DNA of 22,834 bases, taken from Didymodactylos carnosus. Lineage: Eukaryota; Rotifera; Eurotatoria; Philodinida; Philodinidae. The notes beneath the pieces are model-generated. The model was given only the letters and a program-made list of their open reading frames with translations, did not search any database and had not been told where the DNA came from. Below, one piece after another: positions 1 to 8,063 of the stretch. Position numbers and translations under genes: made by a program. The stretch lies in contig CAJNOQ010002749.1 of the NCBI GenBank assembly GCA_905250885.1, forward strand, positions 1-22,834, given 5' to 3'. How positions within the stretch are numbered: the stretch's first letter is position 1; every line of letters starts with the position of its first letter.

Positions 1-1
1 T

Positions 2-541
2 GTTTCTTCCTCTCATCACCACTTGATTATTGGAGATAGTTTATTACGTCATGTTCGCGCCACTGATTTTCCTCTTGCTTCTGGTATCGTTCATCTTAAA
101 CCATTACCCGGAAAAACCGTAGACGATATTATTAACCTGCTCAAGAACAACGCATTTCAATCTCTTTTTCTTCAAAGTCACACAGTGACCTATATTCTTG
201 GTTCTAACAATCACTTTAACCCTTCCCAGTCCCCATCTTATCTATATGATCAAATCGTCCAACTCATTCATTTAATCCGCCAGAAATATCTTTTTATTCA
301 GATTCGACTTTTTCAAGTACCATCCCATGCTGACACGCAAATGCAAGGTTCCTATAATTTACTTCAACGGAAAATCATCCGTTACAATGATATGTTGCTT
401 CACCTGCATTTGGCTCCTCAGCTTCTGATTGTTCCGTTCGATTTTCACGCTAATATGCTTCGTAGGGATAACATTCATCCTAATCTTCTCGGTATCAGGC
501 ATTTAACCACTCTGTTATCTTCCATGCTGGCTTCCTTCTGA
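2..541 (+). CDS. SGNH/GDSL-type hydrolase ORF, 5'-partial
   Basis: This is the C-terminal part of an SGNH-fold esterase/lipase-like protein. The frame is open from the first bases of the window, so the true start lies upstream. Counting from the TTG at position 23, the block I motif GDSLLRHV (nucleophile Ser at residue 6), a block II-like glycine (PLPGKT, ~30), a block III-like GSNNH (~60-64) and a block V D-x-x-H motif (DNIH, 149-152) all appear in the right order and spacing, with about 145 residues between Ser and His. The protein ends shortly after the catalytic His, as is usual. There is no membrane segment in the visible part. It lies 216 bp upstream of the Env-like ORF on the same strand. 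SGNH domains are known accessory ORFs in non-LTR, Penelope-like and bdelloid LTR elements, where a membrane or lipid role is proposed. The substrate is unknown. All catalytic blocks look intact. Confidence 0.8.
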   Translation, partial: VSSSHHHLIIGDSLLRHVRATDFPLASGIVHLKPLPGKTVDDIINLLKNNAFQSLFLQSHTVTYILGSNNHFNPSQSPSYLYDQIVQLIHLIRQKYLFIQIRLFQVPSHADTQMQGSYNLLQRKIIRYNDMLLHLHLAPQLLIVPFDFHANMLRRDNIHPNLLGIRHLTTLLSSMLASF

Positions 542-756
542 GAGTTACTAGTTAGTTTTATTCGGTACACTTTCTTTGTCCGACTTCAAGGCCATTGCTT
601 ATCTGTATCAATAATACACGTATATTCACAATAATGCACGTTCATTCACCATACACGAAAACCAATTAATCATGATCAAAATTGTTTATCTCTTCTATCT
701 TCATCAGGTTCCATTAAGTCTCATTACGGTACGTAGTTTGCATATCGATTATTTGT

Positions 757-2415
757 ATGATTTGTTTTCTGCCTGCGTTGCTTCTTCGCCTCGTTTTTGT
801 TCCCAGGCATTTAGCACATGTTTCCCTGCCGAATGGCACTCTCACACATCCCGATACAGGGCTATTTTTGGATTTTATCGGACCCTATACTCCTGCTCAT
901 CGCATAATCTCTGTCTCGGCTATTTTTCCGCTCACGCATGAAACGTGTTATCTCCTACCTCTTGAAGTCACTTTTCGGATTCCTCGCTGTAACACAACCG
1001 TTGTCTTGCGACATCGTCGCTTAATTTTGGATATTATTTCTATCGGTATAGGATCTACGGCTCTCGCAACATCCATCGGGAATACCGTTCAGCTTTCTTC
1101 TCTCAGTCGTCAAGTGGATGCTGTTAAGTCCCTTTTAGAGGACATAGCTCAGGGTGGGAACATCACTACTGCCCATCTCGCTTTTCTCCAAGCCGGAACG
1201 CTCCGTTTAGGATCGGAACTGCAAGCAACTCAAGACGCTCTTAACCATACTATCCAAATACTCAATGACCATTCTCAGGCCATTCAGTATCTTGACCATC
1301 GGCTTACCATCTTAGAAAAGCACGTTGATACATCTTTCCTTTTTCTGGCGTTGCAGCAAATTTTACGCAATAAATTAACCCTTTCCTTTTTGTCTCCGAC
1401 GGATGTGAATAGTGTTGTTCAAACAGTCATTGCCTCTGGCAATATCATTCTGCGTCCGTTTTCGCATAAATTACCCCTCGGCATGTTGATATCGAAGCTT
1501 CTGGTTCGTCAACAAATTGATTTTATCCCATCCACTTCCTACGCTCGTCAGAATCCTCTCGAACAAGGACGGCTCATTATCACTAGCTGTTTTGCTGTAA
1601 TTCTCCCTTCGCAATTCCCTTTTTCCATCTACAAACTCACCACCGTTCCTTTTTATCATCAGAACAACACCGTTCGGCTTGCTCATATGCCGTCCTATCT
1701 TGCACTGAATCCTCGAGATAATACTAGTATTGAGTGGTACCCGGAGGATCTCTCTAACTGTGATTTCAACATCATGCCAACTTGTCGAGATACTCCCGCT
1801 ATTCGCACTCTTTCAACCAATATCTGTCTGACACACATTCTCTATAACCGACCTCTAGACAACTGTTTTACCGAAAAGGTTCCAAACGCTTCATTCTTTG
1901 TTCAACAGCTGCGCGGTTCACTCTGGGCCGTATCTACTGTGGACATCCTGCATTGTGTTAAAGTACACACAGTATTAGCTCCCTCAAGTAGTCATGAAGT
2001 CTGGCGTCAAAACCAACCTTTGATTTTGCCAGCAGTCGCGCTGGTTAATGTTACTCTCGACTCCTCTATCGTTTGTCCGGGATTCACCCTCACGGGTCGC
2101 CCAACATCCCTTAGCCCTCAACCGTTTAGTATTTTTCACAACGGCACCTTTTTCTCGTCGAACGCTGAAGTTTTGAACATGCATTCTGCATTGAACAATA
2201 CTCTCGCCTGGCCCAAAGTTCCATATTTACCTTCCGAGTTAAATCACCTGTTACATTATTTGAATCAGACTTTTCCGACTCCATCTTATCATTCTCTCAA
2301 ACATCCTATCTTTCTATCTTCGGTCTCATTGCTCTTAAAACGTGTCATCTCCCCGCAGCTCAAAATCTGTATCTCTGACGGCGTTGCTCTAACTAACACA
2401 GCACCGCAACCCTGA
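757..2415 (+). CDS. env: Env-like class I fusion glycoprotein
   Basis: The 552-aa ORF has envelope fusion protein architecture. A hydrophobic N-terminus from the ATG (MICFLPALLLRLVFV) fits a signal peptide. A short N-terminal subunit ends at a furin-like RHRR (residues 85-88). It is followed by a Gly/Ala-rich hydrophobic fusion-peptide-like stretch (89-110), then a long heptad-like helix (112-190). The middle part (about 230-400) has the Cys and YLAL...L..C...C...C spacing and the LRGSLW...C element that I associate with baculovirus F and errantivirus Env proteins. A second short heptad region precedes LNQTF (486-507). At least ten N-x-S/T sites are visible. In its own frame the C-terminus has only a weak hydrophobic patch (517-527). 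A stronger one lies just past the TGA. A paramyxovirus-F affinity cannot be separated from baculovirus F by eye. The ORF is intact as read. It would act at the surface of the host cell or particle. Confidence 0.75.
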   Translation: MICFLPALLLRLVFVPRHLAHVSLPNGTLTHPDTGLFLDFIGPYTPAHRIISVSAIFPLTHETCYLLPLEVTFRIPRCNTTVVLRHRRLILDIISIGIGSTALATSIGNTVQLSSLSRQVDAVKSLLEDIAQGGNITTAHLAFLQAGTLRLGSELQATQDALNHTIQILNDHSQAIQYLDHRLTILEKHVDTSFLFLALQQILRNKLTLSFLSPTDVNSVVQTVIASGNIILRPFSHKLPLGMLISKLLVRQQIDFIPSTSYARQNPLEQGRLIITSCFAVILPSQFPFSIYKLTTVPFYHQNNTVRLAHMPSYLALNPRDNTSIEWYPEDLSNCDFNIMPTCRDTPAIRTLSTNICLTHILYNRPLDNCFTEKVPNASFFVQQLRGSLWAVSTVDILHCVKVHTVLAPSSSHEVWRQNQPLILPAVALVNVTLDSSIVCPGFTLTGRPTSLSPQPFSIFHNGTFFSSNAEVLNMHSALNNTLAWPKVPYLPSELNHLLHYLNQTFPTPSYHSLKHPIFLSSVSLLLKRVISPQLKICISDGVALTNTAPQP

Positions 2416-2547
2416 ACGCTCTTCCTGCATTGCATTGTGCGTCATATCAACTGGTTTTTGTGTTCTATTTTTTTTCAGGTTTTCTCTTGTTCTTTTTTTA
2501 TTCCTCTTTTATTTTCGGCGTTATTCCGGTTCCTTTTCTGTCTTTTC
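2416..2547 (+). other. In-frame hydrophobic (TM-like) segment downstream of env stop
   Basis: The env reading frame stays open after the single TGA at 2413-2415 and immediately encodes a very hydrophobic run rich in Phe, Leu, Ile and Cys (about 2449-2547). This could serve as the membrane anchor that the upstream ORF lacks. A good 3' splice site (TTTTTTTTCAG, ending at 2479) also lies here. Three explanations are possible: a nonsense mutation separating ectodomain from anchor, readthrough or splicing past the stop, or a separate small membrane protein starting at GTG 2437 or nearby. Part of the hydrophobicity is a by-product of the T-rich coding strand, so caution is needed. Confidence 0.4.
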
Positions 2548-3293
2548 ATGTCAGCTTCAGAATCAACCGCCCTCCACTCCTATCAGGGTCGTCTGCTCGC
2601 TCTCTGGCGCACCATCCGCGCTGAATATGTCTCTCACCTACTACTATTCCCTCCATTGAGGACACTCTCAATCAAATACGTCTTTGGCTTTCACAAAATT
2701 TTATATCTTCTCGCAATTACTCTGACGCCCTACAATGTGTCGCAAAATTTGAACATGCTCCTTCGTCCGTTTTTGATCGTCGTGACAACATTAATCCCGA
2801 CGAACTTCTCCGCATTGTCTGGTATACGGTTCAGCCCCTTTCCGAGCTCCATTCATTGTTTTTTGACCAACTAGTGGATATTAATGATGGCGCTTCTCCC
2901 CAAGGTGAAATCACACGCTTAATGCAAATTTTGTGGGTGATGGAATCAGTTCATGACTCTTCTACTTCTACCAATCCATTTCCCACCACCGCAACTCGCG
3001 CATCCTCCATGTCCACTGTCAAATCGATTACCTATTCCTGTAGCGATGTTCGTCTACGACCAGATTATCACACCATGCTGTCGGCTTCTTCTCCGCTTAA
3101 ATACATACTACGAGCATCATTCTCCAACAATCGTCACTTCAGCATTCTCCTCGTCACATCACCGCTTCATCCAACATCACCATTATGGCACGTCCCAACT
3201 TCTCCACGACTGCACACAATTACTTATCACCTTTGCATTAAAACATTGACTTCATCCTATTCCGCATTTTTATTTCTCCTTTTTTGTAAATAA
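2548..3293 (+). CDS. Third retroelement ORF, unknown, apparently frame-shifted
   Basis: ATG 2548 opens a polar, gene-like N-terminus (MSASESTALHSYQGR) in the env frame. From about 2625 a different frame (position modulo 3 = 0) becomes open and runs to TAA 3291-3293. That second part has balanced, charged composition (for example DALQCVAKFEH, NPDELLRIVWY, GEITRLMQILWVMESVHD), typical of a helical soluble protein. Its last 100 residues are Ser/Thr/Pro-rich and less convincing. The two frames overlap between 2625 and 2874, so a one-step shift within about 2625-2657 would link them. It may be a mutation, programmed frameshifting or a missed intron. I do not recognise the family. Its place after env suggests an accessory or structural retroelement product. 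Confidence 0.45.
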
Positions 3294-3296
3294 TAT

Positions 3297-3600
3297 TTCG
3301 TTTTTTTTTGTTTGTTTTTGTTTTCTGTTGGTTGTATTGGCTTTTTCCCGTCGATATTACTCTCCTACTTCTTGTCCTGTCCCATTCTAATCTCGCACGG
3401 TATTTTTTAATTATATATATATATATAATGTTTTTGTTTGTTTGTTTTTTTTTTCGTTTTCTGTTTGTTTTTCTTCTCCACCCCGTCTCCCTGTCCTGTC
3501 CCATTTTACTCGTACAGTTTAGTGTTCTCTTTTTAATTAATTTTAATTCCATTTTTTTGTTTATGTTCTTGTTTAGCTTTTTATTTCTGGCCGCCATGGC
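3297..3600 (+). repeat. T-rich imperfect ~119-bp tandem repeat before the purine tract
   Basis: Two diverged units of roughly 119 bp each contain TTTTTGTTTGTTT, GTTTTCTGTT and CCTGTCCCATT (3376 and 3495) and end in TTTTTAATTA. A (TA)n run occupies about 3411-3427. No convincing coding sequence is present, and hydrophobic translations here reflect the T content. It lies between the last ORF and the polypurine tract, where many LTR elements carry a non-coding 3' region. Confidence 0.55.
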
Positions 3601-3640
3601 AGTCTGGTCGTAGTATCCGCGTGAGGGCACTCGGATCACG

Positions 3641-3655
3641 GTGGGGGGGAGGATA
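3641..3655 (+). promoter_or_regulatory. Polypurine tract (plus-strand primer)
   Basis: GTGGGGGGGAGGATA directly precedes TGTGACA. A G-rich purine run next to a TG dinucleotide is the usual plus-strand priming site at the 5' edge of a 3' LTR. It is also the longest G run seen in an otherwise G-poor strand. Confidence 0.6.
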
Positions 3656-3983
3656 TGTGACAATTATTTGTCACAACCTCTCTTTCCACTATGTACAAAT
3701 TATCTTCGTATACATGTATGTTTTGTTGTGTCCTGTCTTTGTTGGTAGTTTTGTTGTCTCGTTGTTCCTGTTCTTTTTCTCTTTCTTTTTCGTTTCGTTC
3801 TTATCTTTTGGCATGTAGTAGAAGATATATGGAACCGAATAGTTTTTTAGTTTTAGTAGGTTGTAATTTTTTTGTAAAGAATGGTCGTAATAAAAGTATA
3901 ATATACATACACTACGTATTATAAAGCACACGTACAATAGCCTCTCAAGGACTTATAAGTAAAGGAAATATAAGTCTCTTACA
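3656..3983 (+). mobile_element. Putative 3' LTR
   Basis: The sequence starts TGTGACAATTATTTGTCACA and contains AATAAA at 3889-3894. It may end ...CTCTTACA at 3983, which would give TGT...ACA ends and a length near 328 bp. The left edge is well supported by the purine tract. The right edge is a guess, because the 5' LTR lies outside the window. The first 20 bases form an 8-bp perfect stem (3656-3663 with 3668-3675). Confidence 0.5.
3889..3894 (+). promoter_or_regulatory. AATAAA polyadenylation signal in putative LTR
   Basis: AATAAA occurs about 230 bp into the putative LTR, a position compatible with the R region of the element's transcript. A single hexamer in AT-rich DNA is weak evidence by itself. 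Confidence 0.35.
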
Positions 3984-5382
3984 CCCTGTAACTCAAGAAC
4001 CATGATAAATAGGGACTTCTAATTTTGTGTGGTCATAGCTCTTGTCAAATGCTGATTACCCACCAAGTTTCGGCCTCTTTTATCAGATGGTTCGTGAGAT
4101 ATAAGCGATTTATCTCTTTTCCATAAAATATCAATGGCTGCCGACCTAAGAGAGAGAGGAAAACTTTTTCTGTTTACTAACATGTAGCCATGACTCTACT
4201 CTATCTACAATATAATGTTTTCTGAGTTGGCTGTTAGTAGTTAGTGAAATACAGCTATTTTACGGGCGAGGCCTCTGAAAATGAGGGTCTGAGATATGGG
4301 GTCCTTTCCAAAAACTCAAAACTCATTCTACGAACATCAGTTTGATTTCAAACTCACCGCGAATACTCTTCAACGAGTGTACACTATCCAGTCAAGTATG
4401 AAGGTTAACTATTGTGTAGTTCTGGAAACTCATTGAGGACAATCACTCACAATTGAAACATACGTGGAAGAGCGAGGATTAGAAACCAAGAATTGCTCTT
4501 TCCACTATACAATCTGCATTAAAATTATGAAAAAATAATCACAGAAACCTATGGTTCAGTTTGAGAAATAAAGTGAATGACATTCACTGAACTGATGACG
4601 AAACTGGTAAGAAACAATTTTTTCAAGGAGATCAGGAGCAATTTTGAAACTTAGAAGTGTTGGGAAGTAAAAAGGGAAGACCTGGCCATTCTCACACAAA
4701 ATTATATTAGGCCATTTTCTGGCAGAAACAATTTCCTGTCCTTTCCTAAAAATGAGAATATTTTACTAGAAAATTGTGATTTTCAATAAAACAATTCAGT
4801 CAAAACGTCACATTTTCAGGTTGAATTCAGTTTTATTTTGAAAATAAGTGATTAGTCTATATTGTTAGACCGCTAAGAGTTAACAAAAATTTCTTTGTTA
4901 TTGGACGCAGAAAAGGGCAAATTTTCGTTGTTTTCGCTCAATCCCCAAGAAGTCAACCTTCAAGTCGAGCATTCTGACTCAAACAAATTTTTCTGTATGC
5001 GATAAGAATGAGCCCAAGTGAGCAAAAAAACCTGGTTGACCTGCGTCCGGACTAGTCCGAGTAATCCGTCCAGACTAGTTCACATTTTGAATTGTTTTTC
5101 AAAGTGTCAGGACTACAAGTCTTGACGTACAACCGGATGCTAAACCAGAGGAGTAGACAGGACGGGGCGTCCAAAAGTCGAGCATGACATGTTACCCGTT
5201 GGTAGACCAGTGCAGAAATTTCCCCATACGTTCGGACGTATAGTTTTGACACTAGTCATGATTAATTAATGCAACTCACAAATACCTCTAATACAATCTG
5301 TGAATAAAAGACAAGCAACAGATCTGGATTTTTCTACAATGATTGCAGTAACTTGTAGTTGGCAATGCCTTCCATCTTTTAA
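3984..5382. other. Intergenic, no gene seen
   Basis: AT-rich sequence without a credible ORF on either strand. It opens with TACACCCTGTAACTCAAG, which resembles the ends of some TIR transposons, but no inverted partner is visible. A small palindrome GGACTAGTCC lies near 5048-5057. The rest looks like old unidentified repeat DNA. Confidence 0.5.
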
Positions 5383-5535
5383 TTAATTTTTGAGTTTTTC
5401 AACAGGTGATGTATCATTATAGAAAACTTCAGGTGATGGTGAACCTCCAGCTGCTGAATGTTGCTGTGATTTAGTCTCATAAGATAGAGCACGTAAAATT
5501 ACATATGTTTTACCCGGCTTTCTCTTCGGGAACAT
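5383..5535 (-). CDS. Small ORF or terminal exon, unrecognised
   Basis: On the minus strand, ATG 5535-5533 to TAA 5385-5383 encodes 50 residues of clearly polar, gene-like composition (MFPKRKPGKTYVIL..., then SAAGGSPSPEVFYNDTSPVE). It stands out from the surrounding AT-rich noise. A TGA lies a few codons upstream in the same frame, so it is either a complete micro-ORF or a last exon whose acceptor must lie between that stop and the ATG. A possible splice acceptor (TTTTTTCCTGTTTAG) lies further upstream on the same strand, near 5699, but the frames do not join cleanly. No family is recognised. Confidence 0.25.
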   Translation of the reverse strand: MFPKRKPGKTYVILRALSYETKSQQHSAAGGSPSPEVFYNDTSPVEKLKN

Positions 5536-6515
5536 GATGCATTCATTTCAGGTTCAACTAGAGATTAATCTCAAAATAAGTACATACAGAGAAAATTTCT
5601 TGATGTCTTTTAGCTCTTTCTTTCAATGCTGTTCACCAGTTTTACCATAAAATATAACGATTTACTCTTAATTTGGGCGCACTACTGATGTCTAAACAGG
5701 AAAAAATTAGGTTATGCACCAGCTTCAGTTAAAACGCAGTTAACTGTAACTGTAAAACTGGTACTGTTCAAGACTGTTATAGTTAAAAATTCTTGAAAGA
5801 AGCAAACACAATTCGAACATTTGGAGTGCGTATAATCCTCGGAAGATATCTATTTACATACAGAGATATATATTTACAAGTAGTATTTGATTTTCATGTT
5901 TCGAGAATATGGAAGAGATTGAAAAACTGTTTTCAAATCTTAATATATGAGAACAGTATTTCAGTCTCTTCAATATTCTCGAAACATGAAAATCATATAC
6001 TCAGTGAAAACGGGTTTCCTCTCAGTTCGTCCCAAATTGGCTTGGTAAGATCAAACAACATCAAAGGTGTGGACATGTGTGTGTGAGGTCCTTCTTTCAT
6101 CCAATAACATAACAAGCTTAAAGTTGTATAAGAAACTGTTATCCTTAAAAGGCTACACAGAGTAAAAAGAATAAAACATTCTTCCGTGTTCATTGAATCA
6201 TTATTTAATATAGCTTTCTGTCTATTAGAATAAAAATTGTTTCAGAGATTTTTTTAAATAAAAAGTAAAATGTCACGCTAATGATGAAACTCGTTTCAAT
6301 CTGAATGACCTTTTCAAGATAAAAATACCATCGAATGAAGCAGTATGTAAGGTGTCGGGAATCAAATATCTCCCGACGATTATTACTCGTGTTCAACGAG
6401 CTTTCAGAATATCCAGTTGATTTCTAATTTAAGTGAGTAGATCTAGAAAAATGCGAAGATAACGAATTCCATTTTTTTTGCCCTTAGTCTGGTATATATT
6501 TTTTTGTCACAGAGC
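5536..6515. other. Intergenic region containing one hairpin
   Basis: No gene is seen. The region includes the 118-bp hairpin at 5883-6000 and AT-rich sequence. CAGTTAACTG near 5730 is a short palindrome. ORFs here (5793-6086 and minus-strand 5993-6193) owe their length to the hairpin arms. Confidence 0.5.
5883..6000. repeat. 118-bp hairpin (foldback, 49-bp arms)
   Basis: Arms 5883-5931 and 5952-6000 pair over 49 positions with three mismatches and two wobbles. The core is GATTTTCATGTTTCGAGAAT and its complement, with a 20-nt loop. It may be a small foldback element or the source of a structured RNA. No target duplication was found. Confidence 0.75.
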
Positions 6516-7863
6516 TACCCATGTAACAATTTCGACTCTAAAAAACGCCTTTACGAACGGCGTTTATAAACGCAATCCAAACGCGTTTAAACTGCTTGAA
6601 AATGAAACATTCGCACCGTTCAAACACCTTTTGTTTTGCTTCTATACCAACGCGTTCGAACGCGTTTACCAGACAAGTAGCGTTCAGACGTGTTTTGTTC
6701 ATCAAACGCTTAAAAACGGCCTAGAAATGAAACATTTGAAGCGTTCAAACGCGTTTTGAGAGCGAGACACGTACCATTGAGCTATTGGTGCTCGACAAAG
6801 ATTGATTCTGTCATATTATGTACTATGGGCCGAAAGAGTGTAGAAACCAAAGAAAGAAGAGAAATCCTCTGACGACTATGACGAAAGAAGTACGTCCTTT
6901 TCTTTTATTTCTTATACGAATTCAAGTACATTCATTAGGGACTTTTCTTTTCTTCAGTACTGCGACTATGATGCGCGTGAACAGAAAAAGCAGTTACCTA
7001 CTGAAAAATGTCGCCAGCTCTTTTTAGCGAGCCCTTCATATTCCTAAAATAACTCTTTCCAGTTCAAGAAATTAGACGTACAGTAGCATTTTATTTTAAT
7101 GTCAACTCTTCATAAACAGATGAACACATGAATTAAGTTACATTCAAATTTTAAATGAGACTTTCTTAACATTTAGCTGAAGACTTGTGCTTTTGTATGT
7201 CTCAAACGTAAGGTATTCATTTATTTAGAGAGAATTAGTAGTAAGATAAAAATGCAACCTGTTCAATAATATAAACGGTTTTGAACGATATCTGAACCTT
7301 TTTCAAAACTGCGTTCAGGCGTCTGTTCAAATTAGGACGCCTCGAATACGTTCGGAGTATCAGATATCTACAGCGTGCCGAGACGTTTAATAATAGAAAC
7401 GCTTTCAGACGCTGTTGTAACATTTTCAAAACAGCGTTCAAACTTCTTTCGAAATCAAAACGCCTTAAAACGCGTTCAATAATTCGAACGCGTTCAGAGT
7501 ATCAAATATCTACAGCGTGCAGAGGCGTTTAATAATAGGAACGCTCTCAAATGCCGTTGTAACTTGTTTCAGAACAGCATTCAAACGTGTAATCAAATCG
7601 AAACGCCTTAAAATGCGTTCAAAAAATTAAACGCGTTCAGAGTATTAAATATCTTCGGCGTTTAAACGTCTTTAATAATCAAACGCCTTCAAACGCTTAA
7701 CAACAATTCATGAAAAAAAACGTTCAAACGCTCCTCATACATGAGGGCGTTTAAACGCGTTCGACTCAAACCCAGGTTTTTATAAAACGCGTTTAAACGT
7801 AGATTTAAACTCCCAAAACAGCGTTCAAACGCGTTTTTTCGAACGCAAACGATTACATGGGTA
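6516..7863. mobile_element. TIR-bounded element packed with AACGCGTT-type motifs
   Basis: The element is bounded by TACCCATGTAA (6516-6526) and its exact inverse TTACATGGGTA (7853-7863). Between them are two clusters (6541-6760 and 7270-7850) of degenerate motifs such as AACGCGTTCAAACG, CGTTTAAACGC and ACGCCTTAAAACGCGTTC. They occur in both orientations and are CpG-rich against an AT-rich background. Outer TA dinucleotides could be the target duplication. No transposase is encoded, so this would be a non-autonomous element or satellite-like repeat. Every ORF inside is a by-product of the motif. Confidence 0.55.
7345..7690. repeat. ~142-bp tandem repeat, about 2.5 units
   Basis: The marker TTCRGAGTATYARATATCT occurs at 7351, 7493 and 7636, giving a period of 142-143 bp. 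It is followed in each unit by TTTAATAAT and in the first two units by CAGCGTGC. Units differ by scattered substitutions and the third is shortened. It lies inside the CpG-motif element. Confidence 0.7.
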
Positions 7864-7990
7864 CTTACCAAGCTCTGATGTGCACATAGATAGATAGTTT
7901 GAAGCGCCCTCTATCTGATGCAGTCAAAAATAAAGTTTCAAAATCGGATTAAAATTCCTTACTAAATAAGCGCCAAAACTTTTGAAAAAA

Positions 7991-8063
7991 TCGAAAAAAA
8001 GACTTTTGCGTCAGAATATGAAAACACTGTTTTCATATTCTGATGCCAAAGTCTTTTTTTCGA
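7991..8063. repeat. 73-bp near-perfect hairpin
   Basis: TCGAAAAAAAGACTTTTG at 7991-8008 is mirrored by CCAAAGTCTTTTTTTCGA at 8046-8063. The inner arms TCAGAATATGAAAACA and TTTTCATATTCTGA leave only a 1-3 nt loop. About 35 bp are paired with one mismatch and one wobble. It sits directly at the broken C-terminal end of the transposase remnant. Confidence 0.8.

Larger units (their letters stand above)
1..3983 (+). mobile_element. 3' portion of an env-bearing LTR retroelement
   Basis: Three co-oriented reading frames (SGNH hydrolase, Env-like glycoprotein, unknown third ORF) are followed by a non-coding T-rich segment, a purine tract (GTGGGGGGGAGGATA, 3641-3655) and a sequence beginning TGTGACA with a poly(A) signal inside it. 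This is the expected order for the env-to-3'-LTR part of a Ty3/gypsy-like or retrovirus-like element. Gag, pol and the 5' LTR would lie upstream of the window. GC content is clearly higher than in the AT-rich flank, and the coding strand is rich in C and T and poor in G. From memory, bdelloid rotifer LTR elements carry env-like or GDSL-type ORF3 genes. The alternative is a Penelope/Athena-type Terminon unit, but the purine tract plus TGTGACA favours an LTR element. Confidence 0.6.

Noticed and set aside
672-941. Open frame overlapping the env start in another frame
   Set aside because: It overlaps the env signal-peptide region and has no motif. Treated as a shadow.
3238-3663. Minus-strand 141-codon open frame
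   Set aside because: It is the Lys/Asn-rich complement of the T-rich region before the polypurine tract, a compositional artefact.
3980-3997. TACACCCTGTAACTC as a TIR transposon end
   Set aside because: No inverted partner in the window, and it coincides with the uncertain right edge of the LTR.
4592-4604. CTGATGACGAAAC, hammerhead-ribozyme-like core
   Set aside because: CTGATGA and GAAA are adjacent with no stem II between them, and no flanking pairing for stems I and III was seen. Bdelloid Penelope-type elements carry hammerheads, so it was worth checking.
6541-7850. CRISPR-like array of short repeats
   Set aside because: Motifs are degenerate, irregularly spaced and in both orientations, and the genome is eukaryotic.
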